From Archegozetes longisetosus (Eukaryota > Arthropoda > Arachnida > Sarcoptiformes > Trhypochthoniidae), in NCBI GenBank assembly GCA_018873245.2, contig JAEMBT020000004.1:12346418-12410417 (forward strand): a stretch of DNA of 64,000 nucleotides, written 5' to 3'. A program made the position numbers and the translations under genes. Shown piece by piece: positions 23,101 to 37,100 of the stretch; position 1 is the stretch's first letter, and the number at the start of each line of letters is the position of its first letter. The notes below the pieces were generated by a model, which was not told where the DNA came from, searched no databases, and saw only the letters and a list, made by a program, of their open reading frames with translations.

Positions 23101-26100
23101 TAAACTGAACCAACAGCCAGATAACTACTGATCAACTGAAGGAAGATTTAGAAACAAGTCATCAATAAACATAGGCTCACGTGCAGAATAAGGCAAACTT
23201 TACTGTTGGCAATCATTTCAGAAACAAAATCATTAGTTAGTCTAATATTGAAAGACTACGTTCACACCCAAGTTAAAGTTAATTTTGTGTCAAATATTCA
23301 ATCGTTCGGCTTTATATTAATGTTTTACTTTGTAACCATAGGATTTTATTGCCAAATTAATCTATTAATGGATGGATCAATTTAGTGCATGAAAACATAT
23401 TTGAAAACTGAGCAAATGATTTGAAGAAAAGTTACTTTGAGAGAGTTGACTGTATAGAATAACTATTTTTCCTCTTAGTTGTTATACAATAAAATATGAA
23501 CTGTAGACCACACCCCAAAGCGACTGTTCATCCCAAACATATAGGGGTTCCTCTTTACAGATTACAAATTTACGAGCTTTTCAAATAAGCCATTCAATTC
23601 AGATTTAATTATCTCAATTAAGTGTGAGTTATGAAGATTTAGAAACAAAAGTAAACTATTTTGCGTAAAACTATCATTAACCCCTTTAAGTAACTGGTCA
23701 ACTTCTCACTAATATGTTATTCCGGTCTAACATATTTGAGCAGCAATTTGTTTTTTTATATAAAACTTTTAAAGTCTGATGGTAAACAATGTTCAAATTT
23801 TGAATAGACTCTAAGTAACTTTGGTTAATGTGAGCAAAACTGCTTTCGAAATTGGGATTGTAGATAAATTCAAAGATCTAATCCATAAACTTATTGCCAT
23901 AAATAAGGGATAAACTACTGCTACAGTATAATAGGCATTACCGATAATATAATTTATTGAGTCTGGCAGAACTCGTCCATAAAAACAAATGTAGTGTTAT
24001 TTTAACATGATTTCTAACTAATTAGCATTCATAACTAATAGCCAACAAAAAGCTTAAAACATCAATAATAATATGATAGTATGAAGTGGACTATTGAACT
24101 GGATTGGTCTGAACAATAAAACTAGCTTAAAGTGTATTATTTCTTAATGTAGATGACAATTGGCTTTTGTAACATTATTCCTGCCCAACTTCTTGGGGTT
24201 TCGTGTTTTAGCATCAGCTAAAGACTTGTTAAGCAAATGATATAAGTTATGAGAAGGAGAACGTTTCGAAAGAACTGACACTTGAGTGTAATTTATTAGT
24301 CTGTCAATGGATAGGAAAAAGTAGTTTGTTCGCTGCTGCACATAATTCACAGGTAAAAATTAAAGGTTCATCAAAAATTCAAACTAATTCTAATGAAGTT
24401 TATAGAAAAGAGTAGAAGCAAATAACTTACTAAATATTTTTAGATTTATCCTTGAGATGTATAGGAAAGTTTTGAAACCACTATTCAGGTTGTGATTGAA
24501 GTCATAGATATATTTCTAACCGAAAGGAAATGGATAGATATGGAATAACAAAAACTTGACGACTATAAACAAATGCTTCCATAATTACTTCAATACATTC
24601 AGTAGTGGCTTAGATAAATGTTATCACAATCAAGTAATAACAAATAATGCAACAAAAACTTTACAATAGGAGATTCACAATGATTGCTTCAGGTCTTATC
24701 GTAGTACGATAATCATATTAATAATTTGACTTTACTTGTCAGATCTACATTAAATATTTCTACAAAAAGTTCTATTCCAAGGATAGACATAAGTAATGCA
24801 TGCGTAATGAAAATTGATACGCGCTTCACTTCATTTACCCATAAAGATTAATACAAATTAATTTCTTTTTTGCTTTACTGTGTGAGCATTAGTGCGATAC
24901 ACATATTAAATTGTCATTAGACAAGCTCGAAAGTCTAAACTCAAATGCTATATACTTCAAAAGAACATCAATTTGATTAGGTTGCACGCAGTTTTAAACC
25001 AATTTTTCTCAAGTATAATTAATAATTTATATTTTATTAAAGTTTTGTTTGTAATTTGATTCTATTTCTTATTTAGCAAAGAAGAAAGTAGACAAATTTA
25101 GAGTGTGTTCTATTAACTGATGAAAAACTAAACAATTTCAAATGTAAGGGTAGGTTTCAAAACTAACCTAACTTTGAGACTCATGTTAGCCAAACAAAAG
25201 TAAAAAATGAAAGTTGCGCAAAAAATGAATCAACTTTTGCTTAGTAGTCTCAATGAGACATAAGCGCGTCCTTAAGGCAATCAGGAATTTTCCAAAATAG
25301 CTGTATCAAACATATCCTTCAACACTAAAAATTAGTATTACAATCAACTAAACAGATTCATATTTATTAATAAGAATCACATGTATTTCTTATAAAGCAT
25401 ATATTTTCTTCAGCTGACATTAGATTGTGAACTTCAGAAAGTAATTTGATGGTAATCGAGCCTAAAATTGATGTCATATTTTGAAAAGTGAAGTTAAGCC
25501 TTGAGCGAGCAGTGACAACGCTTTAGCAAATTAAAACATCATTTATTTTAGTATTGATAGGTATATAATATATTCAATAGGAAATCAATGGAGTTGTTGT
25601 GTTTACGCAATCAGAGCAAATCAATTATGTTAGAAGTCACTTAAACCTTATATTATTTTTTAATTTAGAAACGTATTAACCATACGAAAAACCATGTTAG
25701 AAATCAAATTCAAGTGTAATATTGCAGCCTTTGTGTTATATTGATTGGGTTAAAGTGGGATATCATAAAGTGGATCAGTTGGAGAATGCTTGAAGCTGTC
25801 GAAGAAAACTGCAGATGCTTTTCTCGTATTTATTGCTTAACCTTGCTAAGTGTTCGATTAACTCGACTATATGAGTATAAATCATCTTTTATGTCGAATC
25901 ATTAGATGAATAAAAAATTTGAAGCAATAATAATGCGTAAACGAAGTTTGGTGCAAACTAGCATTCAATCTGTAAATGATATTCCTTCGCGTTAACTCAA
26001 TATAGAAAGTATTTCACATTAAAGTAGAGGTTATATTATTGTAAACATACCCTGACCTGCATTTTTCATCGCTAGTGTTACTCAGATTTTTAGCAATGCT

Positions 26101-28612
26101 AAAACTAGAGTAACACCAGTCAAGTCTTATAATAACTTACGAGTTAGAAAACAGATGCAACAAATATTACGCGAGTTAAAGACGCACTGCATTTCTTAAA
26201 AGATAAGCTATTCGTTGCTATTTTGGTAAAGTGCTCACATATGAGAGCACAGCAAGTGGAAAGAGCGTGCAGTAAGTTATAACTTGTTGGCAGAATTAAG
26301 TAGTTCTGCAAAGTAGCTACTATTTAAATACAGTCTACTTTAGATAACTATGCAACTAGGTTAATATTTTACTATGGTTCAAACAACAATAAATACCTTT
26401 TTGATAATTGTCTAATTAATGGCAACTACTTATGTTTTTTATAATTTCTCAACAAAAGATGTTAAGCAAATCGATGATGTAGTGAATGAAATGGCAATAA
26501 TTTAATGAAATTCATTAAATAGTTAGTGGTAGTAACAAAGCAATACATGAATCAGCTTAAAATGAACGCAATTAATAAACTTAGAAAATACGTTGAATTG
26601 ATAGCTGAACCACTCTGGATGGGTGACAGGGTTACGAAATCATATCTTAATTTAACTGGTTTCTGTATTTTGTTGTGGCACTTATTTAGCTCATAGTTTC
26701 TCACTGAAACAAACAGAGTGACGTTTTGTTGGCAAATGCCCTGCAAACGCATATTCTCTGTGATCAGTTCTAATTTTAGTAGAAATACATTTGCGCCAAA
26801 GGAAAGGGATGTTTGTTACGATCGAATCCAAGACAATAAAAAGCAAAAATTTTCAGCCAAATACCTTACAGTTTAATAACAAAATTGATTTGCATTTAAG
26901 TTTAAATTAGACTTTTAACTCAGTCGATTCACTTTTTTCGTGGGTCGACTGAAAAATATGATTAATTAGCTTAACTGCCCAAACTTTTGCGCAAGGCACC
27001 AAAATTAAATGATGGATTAAATCAAATACTTATTAATTGACTAAACAATACTTCTACATTGTATTGATAACAGACAGTTGAATTTGTGCCAAAACTTAGG
27101 AGAAAGCAGTGAAATTGTGTTTTATTTTAATTGAACAGTTTTCGTATCTATTTCTATAGTGACTGAAAATCGTGATCAATTTTTATTCCTGAGTGAAAGA
27201 GAATAAACCTTTTATTTATATTAGACTTGACGGTTGTATAATTAAATCAATAATCTGTAAAAGTATTACACACGGAGTGACTCATAGTCTTGTAGTGAAG
27301 CCCAACTCCGTTACTTTGTATACAAGGTACGAAATAAATCATAATTTTATCCCTTTTCTAAGGACCGCACCCTTTGAACAGTTGGATTGCCGATCGATAG
27401 CAAATACGTGCAAAACCATAACCCTTAAACAAAGCCTTATTAATAGTTGCAATTTGATATTAAGTTGTTATTCCTTTAAGTGCTTTCAGAGTAAATCTAA
27501 ATAAAATGCGATCGATATGTGGATTTAGGTCAACAGATGAATCGCATCCATCGCGGTGTGTGTTCTAGCATTTAAACTCTCTCTTTCTCTTAGTATAGAC
27601 TTGGAGACTATTTACTTTGTAAAATAAATTTAAGTAAACAAAAAATAATAATTGGGATCAAGTACTCGAGCCCCGCATCACTTTTACATTACGTAGTTGA
27701 GTGGATGCAACATTTTATAAAATTTTAGAACATAATCTTCGGGCGTTTATTTAATAGCTATACATTAGTTATTCATTTTTTAATTAGTTTCACTGTTTCA
27801 AAGATTCTAACTAACAATAATAAAACAGATGAATGAATGAACATTCTATCAATTAGTAAACAATAACAAAGCTGATCATGAGTTACAGTTAGTTGTTCAA
27901 TACTTCGGTTAAGAATTACCATATTTAGAAACTATTCTAAAGTGGAAGCTATCCATTATAGTATGAGTTACTAATCGGATTGCATTTCATAATAAAGACG
28001 CGATTCACAAGTTTACTGTTAACTCTTTCATTAATAAAATTCTCATCAGCTTACAGTCGATTCAACTCTTTGTGAGATCATGTTCTGCTCAAAAGTCATA
28101 ACTTAGTACTAATCTATCTCAGACAAAAACCTAATAATTGAATAAATAGTCACATAGAAAAGCTATCTATGTAATGACAAATTATGATTATTTTGAATTT
28201 CTAAGTTATTCCTACTCTAATTGTGTAGTAGTACACAATCATTTAAAAGGGGTTCTGATCAGATATTATTCAAGATCAGATATTATTCAAGATAAATGAA
28301 TCGAAACTGGATCTAAACAAACCTATTATACATCTGTTGATGAATATTGTGATTACAATAACAAGTGTACACAGTGTGGAATGCGGAGCGAGCAGTGAGC
28401 AATAAAAGGATAACAAAGAATCTCTGAGCAAAGTTTGACACTCAGTACTAATAAATATTTAATTGGGTGGTAGCCAACAGAAAAAATCTTACCGGAAAAC
28501 AACAACAACAAAGACAGCAATTTTTATTATCTTTATCTTCTGGGTCAGGACTTCTCACAGCAATGTTTTCGTTTTGATCACTAATGTTAATATCGATCGA
28601 TTCGAATATCAT
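20186..28612 (-). CDS. BTB-BACK domain protein with N-terminal Cys cluster
   Basis: The proposed CDS is complement(join(20186..21044, 21590..22047, 28493..28612)): 1437 bp, 478 aa, phases exact. The two downstream exons are firm. They carry a BTB domain (about 126-235) beginning LVLFNSEEQSDIVFLVG and spliced in FHIILR/HMYTNETA, then a BACK domain (about 285-395) with VFDCIMRWACQQC and NKRNVLGKALYCPR. Both resemble BTBD1/2/3/6-type Cullin-3 adaptors. The PHR domain that normally follows BACK is absent; the protein ends in a short basic, Ser-rich tail. The first exon is inferred: 40 codons from an ATG, ending in a clean GTAAGA donor, phase 0. It brings CCLCCCCFP directly against CISYNIRRK, a possible palmitoylation cluster (Cys 32, 33, 35-38, 41). 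A Ser-rich linker follows. If exon 1 is wrong, Met106 is an alternative start. Confidence 0.75.
21045..21589 (-). other. Intron within the BTB domain
   Basis: A 545-bp GT-AG intron that interrupts the BTB fold. AT-rich; nothing recognisable inside. Confidence 0.85.
22048..28492 (-). other. Inferred first intron of the BTB gene
   Basis: 6.4 kb of AT-rich sequence between the inferred Cys-cluster exon and the BTB exon. It contains a 20-bp near-palindrome at 26231-26250 and a tandem duplication at 28257-28290. The short ORFs inside (22583-22777, 24144-24350, 26552-26752, 27193-27504) show no recognisable family. Confidence 0.5.
28257..28290. repeat. Perfect 17-bp tandem duplication
   Basis: The unit GATCAGATATTATTCAA occurs twice, back to back, with no mismatch. 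Likely a recent slippage or microduplication. Confidence 0.9.
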
Positions 28613-28756
28613 CGAAATAACTTAACAATTAAAGAACTATAACAATTATATTTAATATGTTTGAATCAATAACAATAAAACGATGTGTTTTGATTTTTTA
28701 CTCATTAATAATACATGAGAAGTAGAAGTCCTGCTCCTTTTGATTATTAAAGAGGT

Positions 28757-28884
28757 TCAGATGGAATACTCAGGTTTCCAGTTGTTCGACTGCAAATCGG
28801 ACAAACGGTTGGGCACAACGTCTGCGCCCAATTCAGTGTAGAAGGTGTTCTCGAAAAGACATGCGCTGCCACTTATGCAAAGAC
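28757..28884 (-). other. GC-rich exon-like island, unassigned
   Basis: This block is near 50% GC in a much AT-richer background, judged by eye. On the minus strand a good acceptor (GGCACTTTCGCACAG) is followed by about 42 open codons, beginning CISGSACLFENTFYTELG, to a TGA at 28757. The plus strand is also open in one frame across most of it, so strand is not certain. I considered a degenerate LIM half-domain (HFRTGLC, FENTFYTE), but the zinc-binding Cys positions are not kept. It lies 145 bp upstream of the inferred first exon of the BTB gene, so it could be 5' UTR, a promoter island or the last exon of another gene. Confidence 0.25.
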
Positions 28885-31102
28885 CTGTGCGAAAGTGCCC
28901 AAACCATAAAGAAGGGCGATCGATGTCTCAATTTTTTACGTAAATCATCACTTACTGTTTGGTTGTTTGCGCACTTGCAATCAAATTTTGTCTAATAATT
29001 GGAATTTTATTCATATCTCTGCCCATCCAATCAGACTACAACTTATAATATGATCACTTCAGCCATGAATAAATATCATATTTCTTTATTCTCTTCTTAA
29101 GAACTTTGCTCAAGACTGTGTGCCCTCTTACTTCAAGAGATTGGATTAATTTAATTAGTTTTAATTGAGAAACTAATTTGAAAAAATCGAGAAAGCATTG
29201 AAAATCTCAAACTTAATTATGTTTTGAATGCATTGGACTAAATGAAGAAACACATATAATCAATACAAGTCTAATGCGACTTTCAACTATAAATAACTCT
29301 TTTATAGTTAGTATACCGTCAACATTGAAATGTTCAAATGCTTCTAATTGTTAACTTTCTAACTCTACTAATTGAAGGATTTAGTTTGAGATTTGGATCA
29401 TTTTATGCAAACTAGTGGAATATATTTCGTTAATCTCGGAGCTCATCGAGTCATTACAAAGCTATCAAATCATTTTACATTTAAGTTCTTACAGTTTGAA
29501 AGTTTGACAAAATGATTGGCAATATCTTTTCATTTATAAACAAATACTGTCACAATACAATAGTTCAAATATATAACTATAGTTTGTTTTGATTAATGTA
29601 TCCTATATTTGGTTTTAATGTAGATTCATCAATAATCAGTATTTTAATAAACATTTGAAAATCATTTTCTAATATAAATATTATTTCCTTTAGCAGCTAG
29701 GTTTTAATCATAATTATGATCTATAAATAGTCATCAAGTACTAAGACAATTAATGTGAGACTAAGTTCAAACAAACATAAATTAAAGTGCGATTGTACAA
29801 GTGGATAAGTTAAGTTTATCAAAAGCTTTGCCTCAAAGGGATAATCGATTGATTTTTGTCTTAAGCTTAGGTGACTAAATAATTATTTACTAGAACTTAA
29901 GTCAATTATTTTTTTATTACTGCAATTTTTTATGACTTTGAGAATGAGAAACGCGATTCTTTTTATGATCCTCTATTAGTGGCTAATGTCTCGTACGTCA
30001 TTTGAACGGTTGCTTTGATCGCGCAGTGTTGCTATCTTTCTATACAAATTCAAAATAGAAGATTAAGTATAGTTGAAGTTTGTGTCTTAAAAATCGTATT
30101 AAATAACAGCAATAGACATAAACAAATTTACGATACATTATGACACGCTCTCATTTAACGGTATTTGCACACCAACCATTTCGGATTCCATAACTAATTT
30201 TAAATTTTTATCTAATTTCTCAGACTATTTGAGATGATTGATAACTGCGTAGACGATACATCAAATTACTTGAGTGACTCTTTGCTAAACTGAGTCAACC
30301 TTTTGGACCAAAACCATATACTCCCCGAATCATGACTGACTATAGTTTATGACGTTCAATTGTTTTGCCAACTAGACTTTAGTTAAATAATGGTATCTAG
30401 TTGTAAGTTGATGACGATCTCACTAAATCACCAATTGCAAGAACAATCCATTTAATTTATATTTTGAAACTTCGAAACAATTGATCGACAGATTAGCCTT
30501 AAAATTGATTCGAATGCAGGAAACGTTTCGATGAGAGTCCGTCAATCAAACTTAAACAGAGTGGACCCTTAGAAATGCCCGAACGCTAACAAACTTTTAA
30601 AGCAATTGTATCAGTAGAACTTTGATCTACAGCTGTTTGGTGCATTTGTTCGACTTTTAATGGCTTCATTAAAATCTAATTTTGCGATTCATCTGTTTAC
30701 GCAACGATTTATTTCGTCAGAGCCAAACAAATTGAATTGAAAAAATATGAGAGACTCCGATAACAACTTCTCGAACATCTTCATTAACCATTGCTCGATT
30801 CTTATAACTGACAGTTTTGACTCATATCAATTGAATAAAGTTGATTTGCTTGGTGTTTCACAATTCTCTCATTAAGATTGACTTATCGCTTAAGAACTAT
30901 ATCAAATTGAATGCATCATTCGACACGATTGCTAATCTCATAGTTGAAGCTTTAATTGAAAAATGTAAACTTTGATTGTTCTTAATTAAGTGAATAATCA
31001 CAATTTCTTAGAATAATATGAATTTTTATTCAAGAATATTAAAATAATAATTAGTATCAGGAAATAATAGATGGAATCTTTGGCCAAGTGATTGGAAACT
31101 CG
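28885..31102. other. Intergenic, nothing recognised
   Basis: AT-rich stretch between the exon-like island and the POLR2H 3' end. No long ORF, no RNA gene and no repeat of note was seen. Confidence 0.5.
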
Positions 31103-31108
31103 TTTATT
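31103..31108 (-). terminator. Polyadenylation signal for POLR2H
   Basis: AATAAA on the minus strand, 27 bp past the POLR2H stop codon. Confidence 0.6.
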
Positions 31109-31135
31109 TAAATAATATTTGAGTTGTGGTTACAT

Positions 31136-34100
31136 CTAAAACGCCAACTTCTTCATCAATAAGTAGACGTGTTTATCTGTCTCGAATCCATGTAAGTTAT
31201 TCGGATCTCCCTGTAATCTCATTAGTAGTCCACCAAAGGAAACATAGGCCGCACTAATTGGTGATAAACGGATACAATATTAGATAAAATAATAAAATAC
31301 AATTATTTAATTAATGCGGATAAGAACTGATAAAACAACACAATAGACAACGATAACAAAAAAGCAAATGACGCTATTATTAGTTTAAGCACAATAAATA
31401 ATTTTGTGTTAAAGATAAAGAGAGGCAAAAATATGAGAGTAAGTGCAAAATGTAGGTGGTTATCATCACGGATTTCACGTATTGGCTACAAATCAACATG
31501 TCATAGATCTTGATCATGTGATTTACAAAAAATTCACAAAAATGTAGACATATTGCATCTGCATTATATTTTTAATTGATTTTACAACCTTATTTAATTA
31601 GTGATGAGAAACCGCAAATTCGATGATTTAGTGGTGCCAATATCTGGGCTGTGCGGGTAGTGGTTGTTGATAGCGCGGAACAACCAAGCTAACCACACTG
31701 CCAGATACAAACATCAAAATTAGTTATCTCATTCTCAACGTAACATTTCCTGTTTACTTATCATATTGATATATTCACATTAATTGCACATCATGTTCAA
31801 TCGATTGATTCAAAAATCAATCAATTTGTTCAATACGATAACTATAATAAATGAGGTACTTTAAGGCAATCTCAATCTGATGGCCAAATTTACAAATTTG
31901 CCACAACGTATCGACAGTTTCGAAATTAAAGCTCAACAATTCGATCGAGTTCTCGAAAAATTAGACTTTATTTCAATTGAAAACTTGTGCACAAGTTGAA
32001 TAAATATTTAACTTGATCTGAGCAAAACTTCGACTCGTTAACTCGAGAAACTTTAAATACAACTTTATTAAATATAGAGCTCATCACTTCAAACCGTTAT
32101 ATTTTATGCATTAAGTCTATCAAATATTTTCACATTTTATTAATCAATTCATTTATTCACAAACCGATAATAAGAACGAATATAAAACCAAACAGTTAGT
32201 AAATTTTCTTTCGAAGGTATTTATTATAACAAAAACTATAAGAAAATAATTTTAGATAAGGAAACAAACTTTTAAAATGTAAACAAATGACAAAGTTCGT
32301 AGCAAATTTATTCTTTTACTTAATTATATATTAGTTTTTCCTAGATGTATATAAATAAAAAGAGTAACTAAAAACCTTAAAAACATAAATAATTAGCTTC
32401 AATTTAAATAAATAAAAAGTTTGGAGTGAGTGAGTTGTGCTCGGCGACCATCGCTGGTATATTGCGCTCCAAATAAATGCATTTACATCGTATAGTTTGG
32501 CAAAATAGTCGTCAAACCGAAAACTGTAAATGCACACTTGGAACGAAGTTACCAGCGATTAATAAATTTCAATATCAATATTAGTATGACATAGAAGTGC
32601 AATACAAGTGCATTCACGCAAAACCGATTCAGTATTTGGTGCTATTGTTGGCGGAGAGGAGAAAAAAGTGAGAAGACATAAAACTGATGCACTCAATCAA
32701 TTTTTAACACAAATTGTGTCATACATCAGTGCAACTGTATCTGCAGTGATGTTTGTTTGACATCCGCTAATTTCTAAGTGAAGCCATCACCAAATTAATT
32801 ATAGCGGAGTTGCACCTAAAGCAAAACAACTTATTTGATGCGTGATTAGAAAACTAAGTAAATACAAGTAACAACTTTAAGCAAACTGTATTCGTTCGTT
32901 CCATTCACAAATACAAACCCAAATTTAAAATTCCATAAGTAAGGAGACATGCAGTTTTTATGGCTTTTGCAGGTATCTCACTAATTAATATGTTCTCTTT
33001 AATAAGCTACCACCAAATTCAACTTTTCAGATCATATGGACGCATATTATTTATGCCTTATTTAATATTAAACTTTATTGCCTGCAAACACCATAACAAA
33101 TGTTTTAGTTTTTATAAGCGTAAAACAAAGTGCAATTAGTCTGGTCGCAGTCAGCAGAATGAAACTGAAATATTTTTTGGACAGAAAATATTGAAAACTT
33201 GCAGTTCAAGAGGATATATTACATTACTCGAGGGCCGCACAAAGTGGGAGATCAACAGCGTAGTTAATAGATGGGTCGCAACACAACTCACAGTTTGACA
33301 AATAGTTACCAATACTATAAGCTTTATAAAAAAAAAGTTTTGCTAATTCAATGGTATTCGACAGTATTGGTGTTAGAACATTGAACTTTAAACAAGTAAA
33401 CTATAAAAGGGGAACAAAATGATATGGAAAATTGAAACTTGAGAGGGGACAGAACACATACCATTTTTGTATTCAAACATAATCGCTGCGTCACTTTTTA
33501 GCAATATAACGAACAAAAATGTTTGAGAGTCGAATTTCACAAGAAATCATTGAGAAATAAAACACACGATAAAAAGATTTATGAGCTCTAAAGCCGATAA
33601 CTATTGAATAACTGTAAAAAGATTAGTCAAGTGATCGAGTTTTAAAACCTGCTTAAGAAAACAGAATTGGGGAAAAAAGACACAATAATTGAGCGATGAC
33701 ATTTGAAAACGAGGCAACAGATAGACCAAAGGTGGATCAAGTTTTGATGACGAACTTCAACTGTTGCCATAGAAACCAACTTACGGCAGCATCAAATCAA
33801 TTCTTTAGGCCGGCAATTAAACTATTATAATATTAATACAGCCACAAAATCTATACGCGAGTCCATAAGACTGAAGGCTCTATAGTTCCAAAATACTGTT
33901 GAATAATCGCGTGTAGATTTAACTGAGATACCACCAGCTGTGTTCACAATTATTACAAGTGTGACACCAGTTTGCAATGTCTGCTGCCCTAATGTGAACC
34001 CAGAGTGGTACCCAATCAAACACTACACAATACGACATTTCGCTTTTCGATACTCAGTTTCAGTGTTGGATCACTTTTTCTCAATTATTTGCTTTGCTCT

Positions 34101-37100
34101 TTTAGGTAACACACTCAATGGGATTAAGTTTAACTGGACACCAAACATATTTGTTGCAGTGGAAATATTTACATTCAATGTAATCATATCATAACTTACA
34201 GACGAGTTGCTTCAGTCAGGCCGTCGTCGCCTTCTATTCTATAAATTTTTCCGTACATAACGTACTCGAAACTGTCGGCCCGAGAAGAAGTTTGCTCGTT
34301 AGGATTCCATTCGCCATCATCAGGATAACCATCTTCGCGTAGGGTTGAAGCAATGACCAAACGAAACTTGTCACCTGAACAGACAAAAAGAAAAATTAAT
34401 ATTATTAAAACTAGATTAATTGAAAGCGTAATGCTATTGAAGGTGTGAAATGCGAGAATAAACTATTAAAATAACTGAAGTAAGTTTAGGATCCCATAAA
34501 GATTCCATTATATGATATGAAAGGCATGCCAACACCGATAACATAAGTCGACAAACGACAGTCAAACGAATTGCTTAAGCAGTAACATATAGTTGTCTTG
34601 TAAACGGCTTTTCTGTTTACCAAAATGTTATTTCTGGGATACATCGCTCACAAAAGCTACATTAGTGTTGAGGACTCGCGCCTTATATACGATTTTATGG
34701 ACATGTAAAAAGTTGGGCCACCAGCAGATCATAATGTATTTGATAAGAGGACAAATATATCAGTTGCTTGTATTGTGAGTAAAAAGTTGAAACAATAAAA
34801 AACAGAAGTAACGCTAACAATAGATATCATACAAATATAAGCAAAACAATAGAAATATTTGAGGACTACTTCATTAAACAGGAATAGTGAACACCTATTA
34901 CATGATTATCAGTGATTATTTGGATATCGTCAAATAGGTTATCATTAAGTTGCAAATTCAGTGTTCGTAAAGATTTTTATGCCTTCAATAATGGTAGAGA
35001 ATGCAATCATATGAGTGTTGCACTTACCCAAATCCATTGGATATACTTGAATGTTAACATCAAGTATAAGATCCATCTTAAACGATTCACTTTCACAATG
35101 CAATCGACTCACTGAAAAAAGACAAAGCAAACTTATCAGACAAATCAGTACTCAATTCAATTGAATGCATTGTTGGTCCTATCATTATTAACACCTTCCA
35201 CTTTGTCTATACTTTTGTTTAATTTGAAATATCTTTAGGGAAACTGTACAGCTATTTAAATAAGTATGAGCTCAACAGACGTAAGAGTTTGGATTTTCTT
35301 GAATTAATTATAAACTGAAAGAAAGCTTATTCCAAACACATGTATTTCTCAATAGAGTACTTCAAGCTTAGACTCAGGATTATTGCTTCAAAACTAACTC
35401 TGAATACTTAATGTCATTTTTATGGCTAAGAATATTTCAAATTAATTGCTTATCTGATGGAAGTGTGTAATTAATACTTTAAATAAACAATTTATTTAAG
35501 CCTAGTTTTGATTTGTGGTTCTTTTTCATTTGATTAACTATGAAGATAATTTGGTACAGTTAGAGTTATCTGCAGCAACAAGTACACTAAACCTCACTCA
35601 ATGGATCTATAACTGTAAGACCATGTTATTAGAAAAGAATAGTTATTCATAAAAAATGTCAGTTCAAAACAGTATCAACTATTGTTTATGTGCATTATTT
35701 CAGTGGTGAGTAATTATACATTTCAAATTTAGCCTCAATGTGAATGATGGAATCACGTTTGCTCAACAAAAAAGTGTCTAAACTCCGAAATGCAGACAAT
35801 AAATTACTTGAAAAAATAAAGGAAACGAAAAAATTGCTGACACGTCTCGATGACTAACTTTTTAAGCGAATATTGATGTCTAATGAAGTTCTAAACCCCA
35901 TCTCATGTCGAAACAGTTGCCGAGACTGGTCTCAAGAACACACACTTCAAGGATTTTTGATTCACCTGTAATATGATTGCTTTAGGTTTATGTTTAGTTT
36001 TGTTCTGGCCTATCATTTGTTCTTCAATTTGAACAGAGAAACCTTCACTTTTCAGTTTGACTGACGTCGCATCAAATGCATCGAATCACAGCGTTTCAAA
36101 TGGCAACAAAAAATGAAAATACAGCACAAAAGTACAAGTAATCATAAAAAAGTAGTAAAAAGGGGAAAATCACTTCTAAAGATTACCGCACATAATTACT
36201 ATTATAGCATTTTTCACAATTGGTTTTTTCTCTATAAAAGTAGTCGTATTAAGCTGTGCTACCCTAAAAAGGGATCAAACCATTAATATGCCTTTAGTAA
36301 CATAGACAAGCCAACATTTTCCAGCTTATTGCACAATTTATGTGTATTTCTTTAGCTTGTCCTTCAACAAAGTTACCATAACATACATATTTTTATATGC
36401 ATTTTTCACAAAATCTTGTATCTATTGCTCAGATAGTAATAATAATAATAGTAATAATAAGTGACAATAAGTGACAATTGAATATTAGAATCATTTTATA
36501 CTTTATTGCTTAGAAACGCAATACCAAATAATTATGATATCATAATAGATATTAAAAGCATAACTTTCGACTAACGCTTATCTACGAACAAAGTTAGATA
36601 TGATGCAAAGAGGAAAAACTTTCAATTTTGACGTTGGGCGCAAATAGCGAATAAGTGAAAGTTATCGTTTGGGAAACTTATGTCAATGCATTGTTTACTA
36701 GGGGTTTAACAACAATTCCAAATATAGCAACACATCTTCAAAAATAAGTATTTCTCTTTAACTTAGTTTCTCAAAAGCCAATCCTATGCAGCGATTGGCC
36801 AATGGATTAGACAAACTACGTAAGCATATCATTTCAGTTTGATTCTTGGAAATTCTTCTCAACAACAACAACAACAAAAACAAAATATCAATGTAATATA
36901 TAATTCATATCATCAATAGTAACGGAAAGTAAATATATAAATCAATGATAGATTTAAAACTTATTAATATATTTAATGAGTAAATGAATGGAAGGAATAG
37001 CACACAATTATACGAAGCTTGTGCGCAAGCTGTCTCAGAATCAGAGAGAACTAAGGAGGGGAGAGAGAGAGGAGAGTGGGGGAGAGAAGGAGGGGAGAGA

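Larger units (their letters stand above)
31254..34199 (-). other. POLR2H intron 3
   Basis: 2946 bp. It contains an unassigned exon-like segment (31594-31697), an X-box consensus match (33763-33776) and a decayed Ty3/gypsy integrase fragment (33825-34080). The rest is AT-rich and featureless. Confidence 0.8.

Noticed and set aside
26231..26250. 20-bp near-palindrome with GTGCTC arms
   Set aside because: One mismatch and no loop or context; too little to call a site.
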